This document shows positions 1 to 11,000 of a stretch of 64,000 nucleotides of DNA, one piece after another. The notes beneath the pieces were generated by a model that saw only the letters and a program-made list of their open reading frames with translations, was not told the DNA's origin and ran no database searches. The stretch spans positions 186,001 through 250,000 of the forward strand of contig CAIOHR010000055.1 of the NCBI GenBank assembly GCA_903858115.1, in the 5' to 3' direction. A program made the translations under genes and the position numbers. Each line of letters opens with the position of its first letter. Positions within the stretch are counted from its first letter, which is position 1. The DNA comes from an uncultured Pirellula sp. GTDB taxonomy: Bacteria > Planctomycetota > Planctomycetia > Pirellulales > Pirellulaceae.

Positions 1-68
1 ATATTCGGGGTGAGCTCGGATCCGATGATTCCCCGGAGACCACTGATGCTGATGATGGGATCGGCCAT
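1..68 (-). CDS. Phosphohexomutase (phosphoglucosamine/phosphomannomutase type), N-terminus only
   Basis: Reading the minus strand from the ATG at 68 gives 22 codons before the window ends, beginning M-A-D-P-I-I-S-I-S-G-L-R-G-I-I-G. The SGLRGI(I/V)G motif is the N-terminal phosphate-binding signature of alpha-D-phosphohexomutases, which interconvert sugar 1- and 6-phosphates for cell-envelope precursors. The catalytic phosphoserine region lies outside the window, so the exact substrate (glucosamine, mannose or glucose phosphate) cannot be decided. The gene is divergent from the plus-strand cluster that starts at 307. The identification rests on one short motif but is quite characteristic. Confidence 0.7.
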   Translation of the reverse strand, partial: MADPIISISGLRGIIGSELTPN

Positions 69-148
69 GATGAAATGGAGAGGCTTAGAGGCTGGTGGAA
101 AAATCGATACAGTTGGTAGGTCTTGCACTCCGGAGCCCCGGCAATTGC

Positions 149-177
149 TTGACACTGGAATTTAGTCAACTTAACAT
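149..177 (+). promoter_or_regulatory. Candidate sigma-70-type promoter upstream of the envelope cluster
   Basis: A perfect TTGACA hexamer at 149-154 is followed after 17 bp by TAACAT at 172-177, which matches 4 of 6 positions of the -10 consensus. It lies about 130 bp before the first gene of the plus-strand cluster, in the 238 bp gap between divergent genes. This is pattern matching only. Planctomycete promoters are not well defined by this consensus. Confidence 0.35.
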
Positions 178-306
178 CAATTTGCCGAAAGATTTGTCAG
201 GATTTCGGAGTTTTGCCAACTAAGATATGGCGAAGCGTCGTTTGCAACATTCAGGACGACTTGGCGTACTTTTCATCTCAACCTCGTTCCACCTTAGGCT
301 GGCTTC

Positions 307-1818
307 ATGGAAATGTATCTAGTGTGGGGAGTTATTCTCCTTTCCTTGATTGCCTTTATCGTGTTTTTGGTAAAGGGTTTTAAGGGCTGGGGCGTTTGGA
401 TGACGATTGGGTTTGTCGTACTATTCCTCGAATGTTGGGCATTCATCATCTTTTCTGCGGGAGTGAATGCCAAACGTATTGCTGCCGTGAAGATGCACGA
501 CACGCTTTACAACGATCTCAAGAAATTGACCGTCCAACGCGACGAAGAACTGTTTGGCAAGGCTTTTGATCCGGCTCCAGATATGCAACGTTTTGTACCG
601 CTTTCGAACGAATTGCATCGTTTGATCTTGGAACGAGGTCGAGCATGGAGAGGTGCCAGAGTAACGGCCGCGACGCCTGCATCAGCAACGGTCATTTTCC
701 CGACAGAACTTGCGAATAATCCGCCTGATGCGCCTGCTCCCGAAGCCGCCGCCGCCGTACCAGCCCCAGCCGCCGCGCCAGGCCAAGAGCTAATCGCGCC
801 AAATAGCGTCGTCTATGTTTTCGGAGAAGATCAGCAGATGGTCCCTCGCGTGTATCTCGGCGAGTATAAAGTCACCACCGTCGCAAACGCATTGGTTACG
901 ATCGTTCCTACTTCGCCCCTTTCGCAAGCCCAGCTCGGTGCACTGAATCAGAGCGCCACATGGGCAATCTATGAAATGATGCCTCTCGACTCGCACACTG
1001 CATTCGCAAAGGCAGGCGCACAGGCAACCAAAGAAGAGATCTTCGGAAATATGGACCCGGAAGAACTTTCGAATCTACTCCGCATCCCACTCGAATTAGC
1101 AAAACAAGAACCGAATACTCTCGATATCAATCGAGGAATCAAAGCTCGAGTCTTGCAGTCCTATCTTCGCGACGGAATCCAGGCCCCCGAAGGTACCGCT
1201 CTCGAATCGTCAGTCTACGAAGTGACTTTTTTAAAGGACTACACAGAAGTCGTCGATTCAACCGACAAACGGAAAGCAACCGAAGGTGGCTATTTCGATA
1301 TGAGCGGAAGATCCGTGGATGCGCGACTCATGCGTGAAGAAGGAGTCGAAGCATTTACCTTTAAAGAAGGTGATGAGTATCGGCTGGATGGATTGAAAGC
1401 CAAGGAGCTTGAAAAGGAAGGAGTTGTCAAGCTGGGGGCACAGATATTCGTTCGACCTCTAAACGATTACGAGTTCAGCTTCCGAGATCTCCGTCGACTG
1501 ACTTTGGCTGCCATGCAAAATGCGATTTTGGTGAATCGTGAAATCGAGGTGGTCAACCGCACCGAAAAGATCTCCCGAGAGGAACTGATCAAGGGTGAAG
1601 AAAATGGACGCAAATTTCTTCTTGACAAAGGAATGTACGACAAAGAGATGGCCATTATTCAGTCAGAGCAACAGCGACTCCAGAATGAAGTGAACGCGAA
1701 AAAAGCCGAACTCAGTCAGCTTTATGCGAAATTAGTGGAGTACCACGCGAAGTTGGTTAGCAGTCAGGCCGGTCTATCCAAGCCGATCAACGGAACGCCT
1801 GTTTTGGTTTCTCCCTAG
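307..1818 (+). CDS. Membrane-anchored coiled-coil protein of unknown function
   Basis: 503 residues. Two hydrophobic segments lie at the N-terminus (about residues 5-24 and 29-52), so the bulk is probably anchored in the inner membrane. An Ala/Pro-rich linker spans about residues 138-160, and a Lys/Glu-rich segment predicted to form a coiled coil runs from about 425 to 490. I recognise no enzymatic motif. It heads a collinear series of genes that continues with a BatA-like protein, a VWA protein and a tandem protease, and it is separated from the next gene by about 140 bp. A structural or scaffolding role in that envelope cluster is inference from context. Confidence 0.8.
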   Translation: MEMYLVWGVILLSLIAFIVFLVKGFKGWGVWMTIGFVVLFLECWAFIIFSAGVNAKRIAAVKMHDTLYNDLKKLTVQRDEELFGKAFDPAPDMQRFVPLSNELHRLILERGRAWRGARVTAATPASATVIFPTELANNPPDAPAPEAAAAVPAPAAAPGQELIAPNSVVYVFGEDQQMVPRVYLGEYKVTTVANALVTIVPTSPLSQAQLGALNQSATWAIYEMMPLDSHTAFAKAGAQATKEEIFGNMDPEELSNLLRIPLELAKQEPNTLDINRGIKARVLQSYLRDGIQAPEGTALESSVYEVTFLKDYTEVVDSTDKRKATEGGYFDMSGRSVDARLMREEGVEAFTFKEGDEYRLDGLKAKELEKEGVVKLGAQIFVRPLNDYEFSFRDLRRLTLAAMQNAILVNREIEVVNRTEKISREELIKGEENGRKFLLDKGMYDKEMAIIQSEQQRLQNEVNAKKAELSQLYAKLVEYHAKLVSSQAGLSKPINGTPVLVSP

Positions 1819-1956
1819 GCTATTGCTCTCTCTCGGCACTCTCCCGCAAGTTCACGATCAATTTGTCAACATTCTTGACTTAGAGTCAGGATAATTGCAT
1901 CCTAAGGGACTTTGTTCGAGTGCCGAGTTTGTTTGGGAGATTTCGATCGGACGCCG

Positions 1957-3984
1957 ATGATATTTTTGCAACCATTGCTGTTGATCGCGTTGCCTCTGAT
2001 CGCAATGCCGATCGTCATCCATTTGATGAATCAAAGAAGGCATTTGGTTGTTCCCTGGGCTGCCATGCAGTTTCTGCGACGAGCGAAGCGACTCAATACG
2101 GGAGTTGCCAAACTACGGTACTGGCTCATCATGGCGATGCGAATGGCCGCAGTCGCTGGAGTGATTCTTGGGTTAAGCCGACCGCTTTCTACAGGTTGGA
2201 TCGGAGGCCTAGGCTCGAATGATCGCGTTACCTTGATCGTGTTGGATCGATCGCCAAGCATGGAGCTTCAAGATACAACGACGCAAATGTCGAAACGCAC
2301 TTCGGCTCTTGAACGACTCGATACGTTGTTCGCTACAACCGGGAGTCTTGGGAGGCGGTTCCTATTGACCTCAGGGCTCGAAAAGCCCCTTGAGATCACG
2401 TCGCCGACCACACTGACTGGGCTGTCCGAAACATCGTCCTTAGCCGCGAGCTCCAATATTCCAGAGCTCCTCGAAAAGGCCATCTCTTTCGCTGACGATA
2501 ACAAACTTGGAGCGGCGGACATCTGGGTTGCGTCGGACCTACAGTCTGGCGATTGGCAGCCATCAAGCGATCGTTGGCGTGCGATCCGAGAACAGTTGAG
2601 CAAACGTCCAGCCACTCGATTGTTATTGCTTAACTTCGCAAACAACGGGGATACCAACTTTTCGGTTTCCGCAACCAATATCAAACCCATTGACATAGAC
2701 GGAAAAATAGAAACGAGTTTCGATATTCACTTGCACCAAAACTCTGGCCCATTGGTCCGACGTACCGTTCCCGTAATTGTTCGAATGGGTGATATGCAGA
2801 GCACCGTGGAGGTCACGATGCAAGGGGAAGACGGCTCTGTGACAGGGGTGCGGGTTCCGATGGAGGAAGCTTCACCATCGCAGGCGGTGCTGCTTGAGAT
2901 TCCTCACGATGCTAATCTTTCGGATAACCAATTTCATTTTGTGTCGCAAAAGACTCGCTCAAGGTCGGCTGTGGTTGTTGGGCAAGCTAGCGAAGAAGTC
3001 GATCTTCTCGCTCTAGCCCTTTCGATCCAAAACGACAACTCGCCACAGATTAACCTGCAATCAATCGATCCAACGATGCTACCTACCATCGATTGGAAGA
3101 GCCAAAAGCTCTTGGTTTGGAATCAAGGTAACATCAACGCGGCGACAGCAAAACAGCTCGAGACTTTCATTGAGAGTGGTGGGACTGTAGTGCTGTTCCC
3201 TCCTGTCGTTGAAGCAACTACTTCATCCGATTTTGTTTTACCATTTGGATTGCAATGGAGCCCGATGGAGCAATTAGCGAACGCAGAACGCGTCGAGTCA
3301 TGGCGCACCGATTCTGACCTGCTGCGAAATACGGAGGGTGGCGACGCGCTCCCGCTTGGGGAAATTCGGTGGAATCAACATTGGCCCATGAACTCCAAAG
3401 GTTTGATCGCATTAGCAAAGTCTGCAAGCGGAAAACCACTGCTATCGAAGTTCCCCACCTCCAATGGACAACTTTTCGTTTGTCACACAACCGTATCGGA
3501 GTCAGCCTCCAATCTGAAAGAAGATGGTGTATGCCTCTACATCATACTTCAACGCGCTCTTTACGATTCCTCGAGTCTATCCGATCAATCTCTTTGGACT
3601 GCTGGAATGCCGATCCCATTCACGCTTCAGGAGTGGACGCCAGCGAATGATGCGTCACAGCAAGTCATTCCATGGGAACGCAGTATTCAGCCCGGGGCTT
3701 ATTCCTTTGAAGACAATATGCTTGCCGTGAATCGTGCCATCACAGAAGACACGTTGGCGTCGTTGCCCGAAGATACTTTGGGAAGAATGCTTCAAGGAGT
3801 GACGTATCAATCGCTTGTGGACGATGCCGGCAAGCCCAACTCGTTAGCTCGAGAAATCTGGAGAGTCTTCATTATGGGTATGATTCTGTTCTTACTCATG
3901 GAAGCATGGCTCTCGATGCCCAATCGAGTGTCTCGTGCTTCCGTACGAGAGAATGCGATCGCACGACGAGGGCTAGCAGCATGA
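1957..3984 (+). CDS. BatA-like membrane protein with VWA-like fold
   Basis: 675 residues from the ATG at 1957. The start was chosen because the typical BatA N-terminus (MIFLQPLLLIALPLIAMP, then a short helix and PWAAMQFLRR) begins exactly there; a longer reading from 1912 adds 15 unrelated residues. Hydrophobic segments are at about 5-25 and 57-75, a MIDAS-like D-x-S-x-S (DRSPS) at 97-101, and a C-terminal membrane segment at about 640-658. BatA proteins are membrane VWA proteins associated with MoxR AAA+ chaperones and envelope stress. The last codon overlaps the start of the next gene as ATGA at 3981-3984, indicating translational coupling. No MoxR gene is visible in the window. Confidence 0.85.
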   Translation: MIFLQPLLLIALPLIAMPIVIHLMNQRRHLVVPWAAMQFLRRAKRLNTGVAKLRYWLIMAMRMAAVAGVILGLSRPLSTGWIGGLGSNDRVTLIVLDRSPSMELQDTTTQMSKRTSALERLDTLFATTGSLGRRFLLTSGLEKPLEITSPTTLTGLSETSSLAASSNIPELLEKAISFADDNKLGAADIWVASDLQSGDWQPSSDRWRAIREQLSKRPATRLLLLNFANNGDTNFSVSATNIKPIDIDGKIETSFDIHLHQNSGPLVRRTVPVIVRMGDMQSTVEVTMQGEDGSVTGVRVPMEEASPSQAVLLEIPHDANLSDNQFHFVSQKTRSRSAVVVGQASEEVDLLALALSIQNDNSPQINLQSIDPTMLPTIDWKSQKLLVWNQGNINAATAKQLETFIESGGTVVLFPPVVEATTSSDFVLPFGLQWSPMEQLANAERVESWRTDSDLLRNTEGGDALPLGEIRWNQHWPMNSKGLIALAKSASGKPLLSKFPTSNGQLFVCHTTVSESASNLKEDGVCLYIILQRALYDSSSLSDQSLWTAGMPIPFTLQEWTPANDASQQVIPWERSIQPGAYSFEDNMLAVNRAITEDTLASLPEDTLGRMLQGVTYQSLVDDAGKPNSLAREIWRVFIMGMILFLLMEAWLSMPNRVSRASVRENAIARRGLAA

Positions 3985-6149
3985 CAATGGAACTGACGAC
4001 ATTCTCGATCCTTGTCTCATGCATCGGTGTCGCCGTTACGATCGTCTTGGGTTGGACTGCATGGAAAAGAAACGACTACCATTGGAAGAGTGGAGTCCTC
4101 GAGATATTGCGGTTCGGATTGGTCTGCTTAGCCATCATCACTTTGTTGAAGCCCGAATACGTGACTGTGGAGAGACCGACGTCTGAGGGAACAGTGCTCT
4201 TCCTGCATGACGCATCTGCAAGCATGCAGACGGAAGATGAAAGCGATTCTACTGGTTACCATTCGAGACAAATGCAACTGGAACCGTGGCTAGACAAAGA
4301 CAAATGGACCGGTGTACCTTCATCTACAACGATTGCAATGGAGCCCTTTGATTCCAGCGAGTATGCTTCAAGAGGTACCGATATTCAAGAAGCATTGATG
4401 CGTGCGGTGGAACGCTATCCCGATTTGCAGTCGATCGTTCTAGCGTCGGACGGCGATTGGAACCTAGGTGGGAATCCCATCGAGGCTGCGAAAGTGCTTC
4501 GTCAACGCGAAATTCCCGTCCATGCGGTTTTGGTTGGGTCGGAACAACGCATGCCTGACCTCGCAATTCAAAGCTTTGAATTGCCAACATTCGCAGTCGT
4601 CGGAAAACCTCTGCGTGTACCCTTTTCGATCTCTAGTTCTTTGGCGCAAGACACGGATGCAACAATTCAGCTAGAAATTCCCGATGGGACAAAACTTAGT
4701 CAGACCATTCGTGTGCCCGCTATGGCGATCGCCAAAGGCACTTTCGAGTGGCGCCCTGACAACGTCGGTGAAGAGAGTATCACGATTCAGATACAACACG
4801 ATCCACGCGACCGAATCGCTTCGAACGACTCCAAACGCGTTGCCATCTCGTTTCGCAGTGAATCACTCAAGTTGTTGATGCTTGAGTCCTTTCCTCGATG
4901 GGAGTACCGATACACGAGAAACGCATTAGAGCGAGATCCCGGAGTAGAGGTCCACTGCTATCTGCTTCACCCTGATATCAAGGAGTTGGGAGGTGGTCGC
5001 GGATACCTGCAATCATTTCCTCAAGATGAAGCTCTGTTCGCTTACGATGTCGTCTTTCTTGGCGACATCGGCATGGGGCCCGACGAACTCACAGAATCGC
5101 AATGCCAACAATTGCGAAGGCTAGTCCAATCGCAAGCGAGCGGTCTTGTCTTCATGCCAGGCATGCGGGGCCGACAATCTTCATTGCTCAACTCGCCTCT
5201 TGAAGAACTTTTCCCTGTCGATCTAGAGACGGCTCGTCCGCGTGGTGTTGGGGCCTCCAAGCCTGGACAATTTCAATTGACAGAACAAGGGCACCAAAGT
5301 CTGCTCACTCGATTTGAGTCCAACGAACAAGAGAATGAACAGGTGTGGCGGAGTCTTCCTGGCTTTTATTGGTATGCTTCGGTCGAACGAGCTCGAGCCG
5401 GTAGTCAAATCTTGGCAACGCACGAACGCGATTCCAACCGATTCGGACGCATCCCCTTGATCGTCACCAAGACCTTTGGCAATGGCAAAGTGTTGTTCAT
5501 GGGCTCCGATGGTGCCTGGAGATGGCGCAAAGGTGTTGAAGACAAGTACCATTATCGCTTCTGGGGCCAAGTTGTTCGATGGATGGCCTACCAAAGATCC
5601 ATGGCTGCAGGTGAATCGATGCGATTGTTTCACGCTCCCGATCGCCCTAACGAAGGTGACTTGGTTACGCTCCAAGCAAACATCATGGGCAGCAATGGCG
5701 AACCCCTGCAAGACGGCACGGTCACCACATCCGTGGTCGATCCCAATGGCAAGATGGAGATTGTAAGCTTGAAACGAGACGATCCTCAAGCTTGGGGACT
5801 GTTTCGCGGAGAGTTCAAACCGAAAATGGGTGGCGAATTCAAATTGACCACTCAATGTAAACAGACAGGAAAAACGCTTGACTCCACACTTTACATTCAA
5901 AGTACCGAACGAGAACAGATTGGGAAACCTGCTCGGCCAGATGTGTTGCGTGACATCGCCAATGCTACACGAGGAAAGTTTACGTCGATCAGTGACATCA
6001 AAGATGTCCTCAAGGTCGCGACGATAGCTCGAGAACCACAGCCCGTGGAGCGACGACTTCAATTATGGAGCCACCCGCTTTGGGGAGCCGCTATACTGTT
6101 CCTGTTGGGTTTGTTTTGGGCCGGTCGTAAATGGATGGGGTTTGTATGA
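3981..6149 (+). CDS. VWA domain membrane protein with glutamine-amidotransferase-like region
   Basis: 722 residues. The ATG at 3981 overlaps the upstream stop (ATGA), which fixes the start better than the longer reading from 3906. N-terminal membrane segments at about residues 7-28 and 38-58 precede a VWA domain with the metal-binding motif DASAS at 77-81 and a later conserved S-D-G-D (ASDGDWN) near 155-161. A middle region beginning LKLLMLESFPRWEYRY resembles the class I glutamine-amidotransferase-like fold of planctomycete VWA proteins, here probably non-enzymatic. A C-terminal membrane segment sits at about 697-715. It is partnered with the BatA-like protein upstream and coupled by ATGA (6146-6149) to the protease gene downstream. 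Confidence 0.85.
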   Translation: MTMELTTFSILVSCIGVAVTIVLGWTAWKRNDYHWKSGVLEILRFGLVCLAIITLLKPEYVTVERPTSEGTVLFLHDASASMQTEDESDSTGYHSRQMQLEPWLDKDKWTGVPSSTTIAMEPFDSSEYASRGTDIQEALMRAVERYPDLQSIVLASDGDWNLGGNPIEAAKVLRQREIPVHAVLVGSEQRMPDLAIQSFELPTFAVVGKPLRVPFSISSSLAQDTDATIQLEIPDGTKLSQTIRVPAMAIAKGTFEWRPDNVGEESITIQIQHDPRDRIASNDSKRVAISFRSESLKLLMLESFPRWEYRYTRNALERDPGVEVHCYLLHPDIKELGGGRGYLQSFPQDEALFAYDVVFLGDIGMGPDELTESQCQQLRRLVQSQASGLVFMPGMRGRQSSLLNSPLEELFPVDLETARPRGVGASKPGQFQLTEQGHQSLLTRFESNEQENEQVWRSLPGFYWYASVERARAGSQILATHERDSNRFGRIPLIVTKTFGNGKVLFMGSDGAWRWRKGVEDKYHYRFWGQVVRWMAYQRSMAAGESMRLFHAPDRPNEGDLVTLQANIMGSNGEPLQDGTVTTSVVDPNGKMEIVSLKRDDPQAWGLFRGEFKPKMGGEFKLTTQCKQTGKTLDSTLYIQSTEREQIGKPARPDVLRDIANATRGKFTSISDIKDVLKVATIAREPQPVERRLQLWSHPLWGAAILFLLGLFWAGRKWMGFV

Positions 6150-8068
6150 TCGTTCTTCAGAGCTTGATCGCCAAGATTAGGAATGCAGTCCCCGCATTCG
6201 CATACCTTGCTGTCATGTGCATGGCTTGCGTCCATCTGCCACCCATGGGCCGAGCAGAGGATCAGACCGAGCCGAGTCATTCGATAGATTCTCTTCGAGA
6301 CATCGAAAAGAAGATCTTGCGGGTTTTGCCAAAAATAAAACCCAGTGTTGTCTGCGTTCAGGCGGGAGGAGGATCTGGCTCGGGGGTCATTGTGTCCGCG
6401 GATGGTCTTGTATTGACAGCCGCTCACGTGATTGACAAAGCAAAGGAGCTTACCATCGTCTACCCAGATGGACGCAAATTCAAAGGGGAGGCCTTGGGTA
6501 CCTACGGACCCGCCGACGCTGGCATGGCGAGAATTATGGAAGGTGCCCCCCACCCTTTTGTGGAGGTTCACACTGGTATAGGCCTGGAATTGCATGAAAC
6601 CGTCATCGCTTTGGGACATCCCAGCGGATTCGATCTTCAACGCGGGCCTCCATTGCGAATCGGACATATTACTGCGCTTGATGAAAACTACATAACGGCG
6701 GATACCTCACTTATTGGTGGAGACTCAGGCGGCCCATCCTTCGATCTTGACGGAAAGGTCATGGGAATTCACTCCCACATCGCTGGTGAGATTCAAACCA
6801 ATCGCGATTCGCATATTGCTAAATTCCATGCGAATTGGGAGGCGATGAAAACCGGAGTGCATCATGCTCAACACTACAGCAAATCGATAGGGAGTGGAAA
6901 ACCCCAGCCCGGACCGGATCAAGACGACAAACGAGAGCCAGTCCCACCCCGAGATCCCAACGAGAAATCTCGATTGCAAGAACTTGCTCAAAAAGCAAAA
7001 GAGAGCGGCGGAAAGTTAAAGCTTAGCCGAGAGGAATTGCGCGATTTAAGAAAGACGCTTGCGATGCGAACGGAAGCCCTAGCGCCTGCCGGTGGTACGA
7101 GGTTGCTCGATACGTGGGCGATGAAATGGATAACAGGATTCCAGTCGCTACTTCCCATCGAGAAAGCATCAATCGACCATCCGTCGGTCGTCAAAGTGCA
7201 AGTGGATGGACGGAATGTTGCGTTGGCAACGTGTGTACATCAAGAAGGTTGGTTCGTTACCAAGGCTTCGGAAGTCAAGAACCGTTCTGTAAAGCTGGAG
7301 CTTTCTGCCCAAGAGTCTCTTTCGGCTGAAGTAAAGAGCGTCGACGATGCATTGGATCTTGCGCTTCTCTATGTCAAGACAGATCGTTGTAGCCCCATCC
7401 AGCTGGTATCGAATGTTGACAGTTCTTCTACTGCGAAACAGCCGATGGGCAGTTTGTGTTTTGCGGTAGACGCTTCGGACAAGCCCGCTGGTTTTGGTGT
7501 CGTGAGCGTTTCGGCTCGTCCACTGAATGGAAAGTCTGGGGCATTTCTGGGCGTGGGAGTCAAACCTGAAAAGGAATCACTTCGAATTGAAAGTGTTGCT
7601 CCAAATTCGCCAGCCTCAAAAGCTGGACTCAAGGTAGGAGACTCGATTGTAACGATTGACGGGACTGCCGTTCGTTCGGAAGAAGAACTGCAAAAGATGG
7701 TGCAATCTCACTTGGAAGGAGACCAGCTCAAAATAGATGTTGAGCGTGGAGATGCCTCGCTTACCGTTCTAGCAAGATTAGAAGATGCAACGCAACTGGC
7801 TCCGATGCCGGGAGCACGCGAGCAAGCGATGGATAGCATTACAGCTTCTCTAAGCAAACGACGATGGAACTTCTCGAATGGAATTCAACACGACTGTGCT
7901 ATCTCAGCCAAGGACGTAGGCGGTCCCTTGATCAGCCTCGATGGTCGGGTCATGGGAATCAATATCGCTCGGGCTGGTAGAATTCAATCCTACGCGATTC
8001 CGATTTCGGACGTGTGCAATTTCTTGGTTTCTGTCAACATGTTCACCGTGGAGGGAGTGACCAAGTGA
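6146..8068 (+). CDS. Tandem HtrA/trypsin-type serine protease with PDZ domain, second protease domain inactive
   Basis: 640 residues from the ATG at 6146, which overlaps the previous stop. An N-terminal signal or anchor segment covers about residues 10-35. The first trypsin-like domain has His94 (TAAHV), probable Asp124 (PADAGM) and Ser194 (GGDSGGP), so it should be an active periplasmic protease. A charged linker (about 250-310) leads to a second trypsin-like domain. In it the His position reads TKAS (Ser375), the Asp region reads ALDLALL, and the Ser motif reads KDVGGP (Val591), so the domain looks catalytically dead. A PDZ domain (about 464-546) is inserted between its Asp and Ser regions. 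Likely role: envelope quality control for the surrounding cluster (inference). Confidence 0.9.
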   Translation: MIVLQSLIAKIRNAVPAFAYLAVMCMACVHLPPMGRAEDQTEPSHSIDSLRDIEKKILRVLPKIKPSVVCVQAGGGSGSGVIVSADGLVLTAAHVIDKAKELTIVYPDGRKFKGEALGTYGPADAGMARIMEGAPHPFVEVHTGIGLELHETVIALGHPSGFDLQRGPPLRIGHITALDENYITADTSLIGGDSGGPSFDLDGKVMGIHSHIAGEIQTNRDSHIAKFHANWEAMKTGVHHAQHYSKSIGSGKPQPGPDQDDKREPVPPRDPNEKSRLQELAQKAKESGGKLKLSREELRDLRKTLAMRTEALAPAGGTRLLDTWAMKWITGFQSLLPIEKASIDHPSVVKVQVDGRNVALATCVHQEGWFVTKASEVKNRSVKLELSAQESLSAEVKSVDDALDLALLYVKTDRCSPIQLVSNVDSSSTAKQPMGSLCFAVDASDKPAGFGVVSVSARPLNGKSGAFLGVGVKPEKESLRIESVAPNSPASKAGLKVGDSIVTIDGTAVRSEEELQKMVQSHLEGDQLKIDVERGDASLTVLARLEDATQLAPMPGAREQAMDSITASLSKRRWNFSNGIQHDCAISAKDVGGPLISLDGRVMGINIARAGRIQSYAIPISDVCNFLVSVNMFTVEGVTK

Positions 8069-11000
8069 ATAGCCATCCCAAGAGAAACATGCCCCACGAG
8101 GCCGGGGCCATCCAAAAGCTTCCCGATGGTATCCGTCAAAAATTGACAGGCTATCGGTCGTTGGTTCGCAAGATCAAGATTGGCGAGGGAATCCTCGCAG
8201 GGCTATTTGGCTTTCTCGCTTCCTACGCGATGATCTTTGCTATCGATCGATTCGTAGAAACGCCTCATTGGTGTCGTTTGCTTTTCTTTCTGTGCGGACT
8301 GATCGGCTTCGGAGTGTATCTTCCGTATATGCTGCATCGGTGGATATGGAACACGCGGCAGTTGGAATCGGTAGCAAGGCTTCTCGCGCATTCCTTCCCA
8401 TCGTTGAGCGATCATGTTCTCAGTATCGTGGAATTAGCGAAGAACAGCCACGAGCAGAAACGCAGCCCACAATTGATTGCGGCGGCCATGGCGCAAGTGG
8501 ACGATCGGCTTTGCCGTGAAGATCTATCGAAGGGTGTCCCCAATCCAAAACTGAAACGTTGGTTATTCGGAGCGAGTCCATTCGTTCTTGTAGCGATGGG
8601 AATCGCGATTGTCGTTCCGTCGGTCGCTCAAAACACTTGGTCGCGATTCCTGTTCCCATGGGCCGACATCGATCGATATACCTTCGCGCGTTTCGAGAAA
8701 TTGCCAAATGAGATCGTGGTTCCGTATGGTGAACCATCCATGCTTCATGTTTCGTTAAAGCCCGATTCGGATTGGAAACCAAAAACCGCCAAACTCGCGG
8801 TGGCCAAGACTCGTTTGGATGCCAATCAAGTTGCAAACAACTACGAGTTTTCCATTCCAGGCCAGTTAGAACAGTTGCCTGTATCCTTACGCGTCGGCGA
8901 TGCCACGCAAACGATGCAATTGGTCCCAATGGTGCGCCCCGAACTCAGCCAGATCATCGCACGCATTTCTTTACCTGAATATCTGCAACACTCCGAACCA
9001 CAATTGCTACCGGTCAAAAGCAGCACGGTATCGATCCTGAAAGGAAGCAGCGTTTCGATTCAAGCGAAAGCAACGCGTGAACTATCCTCGGCATTCGCAA
9101 CCATTCGGACATTGCCTGAAAATCCTGTTGAAATCGCAGACAACGAAGATAATCGAAACGCGGAGTCGCAAATCTCTTTGGCGGTGGATGGTGATTCCTT
9201 CATGACCGTGTCGATGCCCTTTGCCGAGTCATCACAGCTCGAGCTTGATTGGAAAGATACACATGGATTGAGCGGATCGAAGAAAAGCCAATTCATGCTG
9301 AGAGGTGTAGATGATTTTGCACCCGTGGTAAGTTGTTCTGGATTGCCTGATCCGCTCGTACTCTTGCATAGTGAGTTGCTGACATTTCAAGTCAATGCTT
9401 CGGATGATTTCGGTTTAAAGCATATTGGAATCGAGTGGAGTTCCGCTTCTACGGATGAAACTACAGCACCCGTGAAAGGAGAACGACTGGTTATTGCAGG
9501 CAACAGCACGGCCACCAAACTTAGCGGCTTGGCAACGCTTTCTTGCAAGAATGAAAACATTGTACCTCAACGACTTCAGATTCGTGCGTTTACCGAAGAC
9601 CTAAAACCGGATCGAGGAAGGATCTATTCCGTTCCTTACGTGATCCACATCATGTCTGCCGAAGAGCATGCCCAATGGATCGCGGAACAGCTTCGTCGAT
9701 GGAAGGCGAAAACCGATGCCATCTACGAAGAAGAATTGCGACTGCTCGACGAGAATCGACAAATTCGAGACCTGGCTGCCGGCGATATCGATTCCGAGTC
9801 GACAAGAGAACGGATGAAAAATCAAGCGAGCGCAGAACGTGACAATGCAAAACGGCTCGAGAACGCAGTAGAAGACGGTGCGAAGATCTTGGAGCAGGCT
9901 CTAAGGAACGAAGAGATACGTTCGAAGCAAGTTGAGGATTGGGCCAGATCTCTTCAGAAGCTTAACGAGTTGTCGAAAGAACGAATGCCCGACGTCGCAG
10001 AACAAATTGGTCGAGTCGGTGAATCTCCTGCCACAAAGTCATCCGCCTCGAAGCCGAGCGATTCTGATTCCAGTTCGCCCCCCAGTTTGCGCGACAACGA
10101 AAAATCTCCTTATGACAAGCGACCTGCCGAGGGTTCTGGCGGTGGAGCAGGTGGCGGCTCGTCGCTGCCAGAAACTCAACTTGGGCCAGGTGCCACCAAA
10201 AAGGAATCTGGCAGCGACAAGGAGAAAGACTCCGAGGAAAAGAATGAGACCAATGAGAAGATGGACCGCGCAGTCAAAGACCAATCCAAATTAATTGAGG
10301 AGTTTCGAAAAGCCAAACAGGCCTTTGAACAGTTGATGGCTGACTTCGAAAATAGCACCTTCGTCAAGCGGCTGAAATCGTCTTCGCGTTTTCAAAAAGA
10401 GATTGCAAACTTGCTGACACAAGCCATCGGTAGCAACTTTGGACTCAGTTCCTCGAAAGCCAAAGCCGCTCAGCAAGAGACTGAGGTCATCATGCAGCAT
10501 CAAAAGAAACTTGCGGAGAGCATAGCCGCAATTCAAGGTGATCTGACTGCTTACCAAAACAACAACCCTTCAGCAGATCGTGAAGCCGTTCTAAAAGATA
10601 TGAAGGACCAGAATACTCAAATCAAGCTTGAAGAAATGCCTCTTCGGATGGAGAGAAATCTGCGAGGCGACGCACTCAATCGTAGCGAATACTGGGCTGA
10701 CACTTTTGATCGATGGGCCGAGGAATTGGCCGGACCTGGTGGGGGTGGAGGTGGAGGTGGTGGAGAGGAAAAAGACAAGTTGCCACCTGCGATTCTGCTG
10801 GAAATCATGAGAATCATCGGCGATGAAATCGATCTACGAGATGAAACGCGAACCCTCAATCAACTTTGGATTCCGGATCAAGAGATGTCAGAAGATCTTC
10901 AAGATCGAACGACAGCACAAGCGGTCGAGCAAATGGCTATCCAAGAAAGAACACTCAATGTCATCCAAGACATCCAAGCGCTTCCCAACGGGAGTGGCTT

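Noticed and set aside
5223-6062. Long minus-strand open frame (279 residues) under the VWA gene
   Set aside because: It lies wholly opposite a clear VWA protein, has no recognisable domain and no ribosome binding site.
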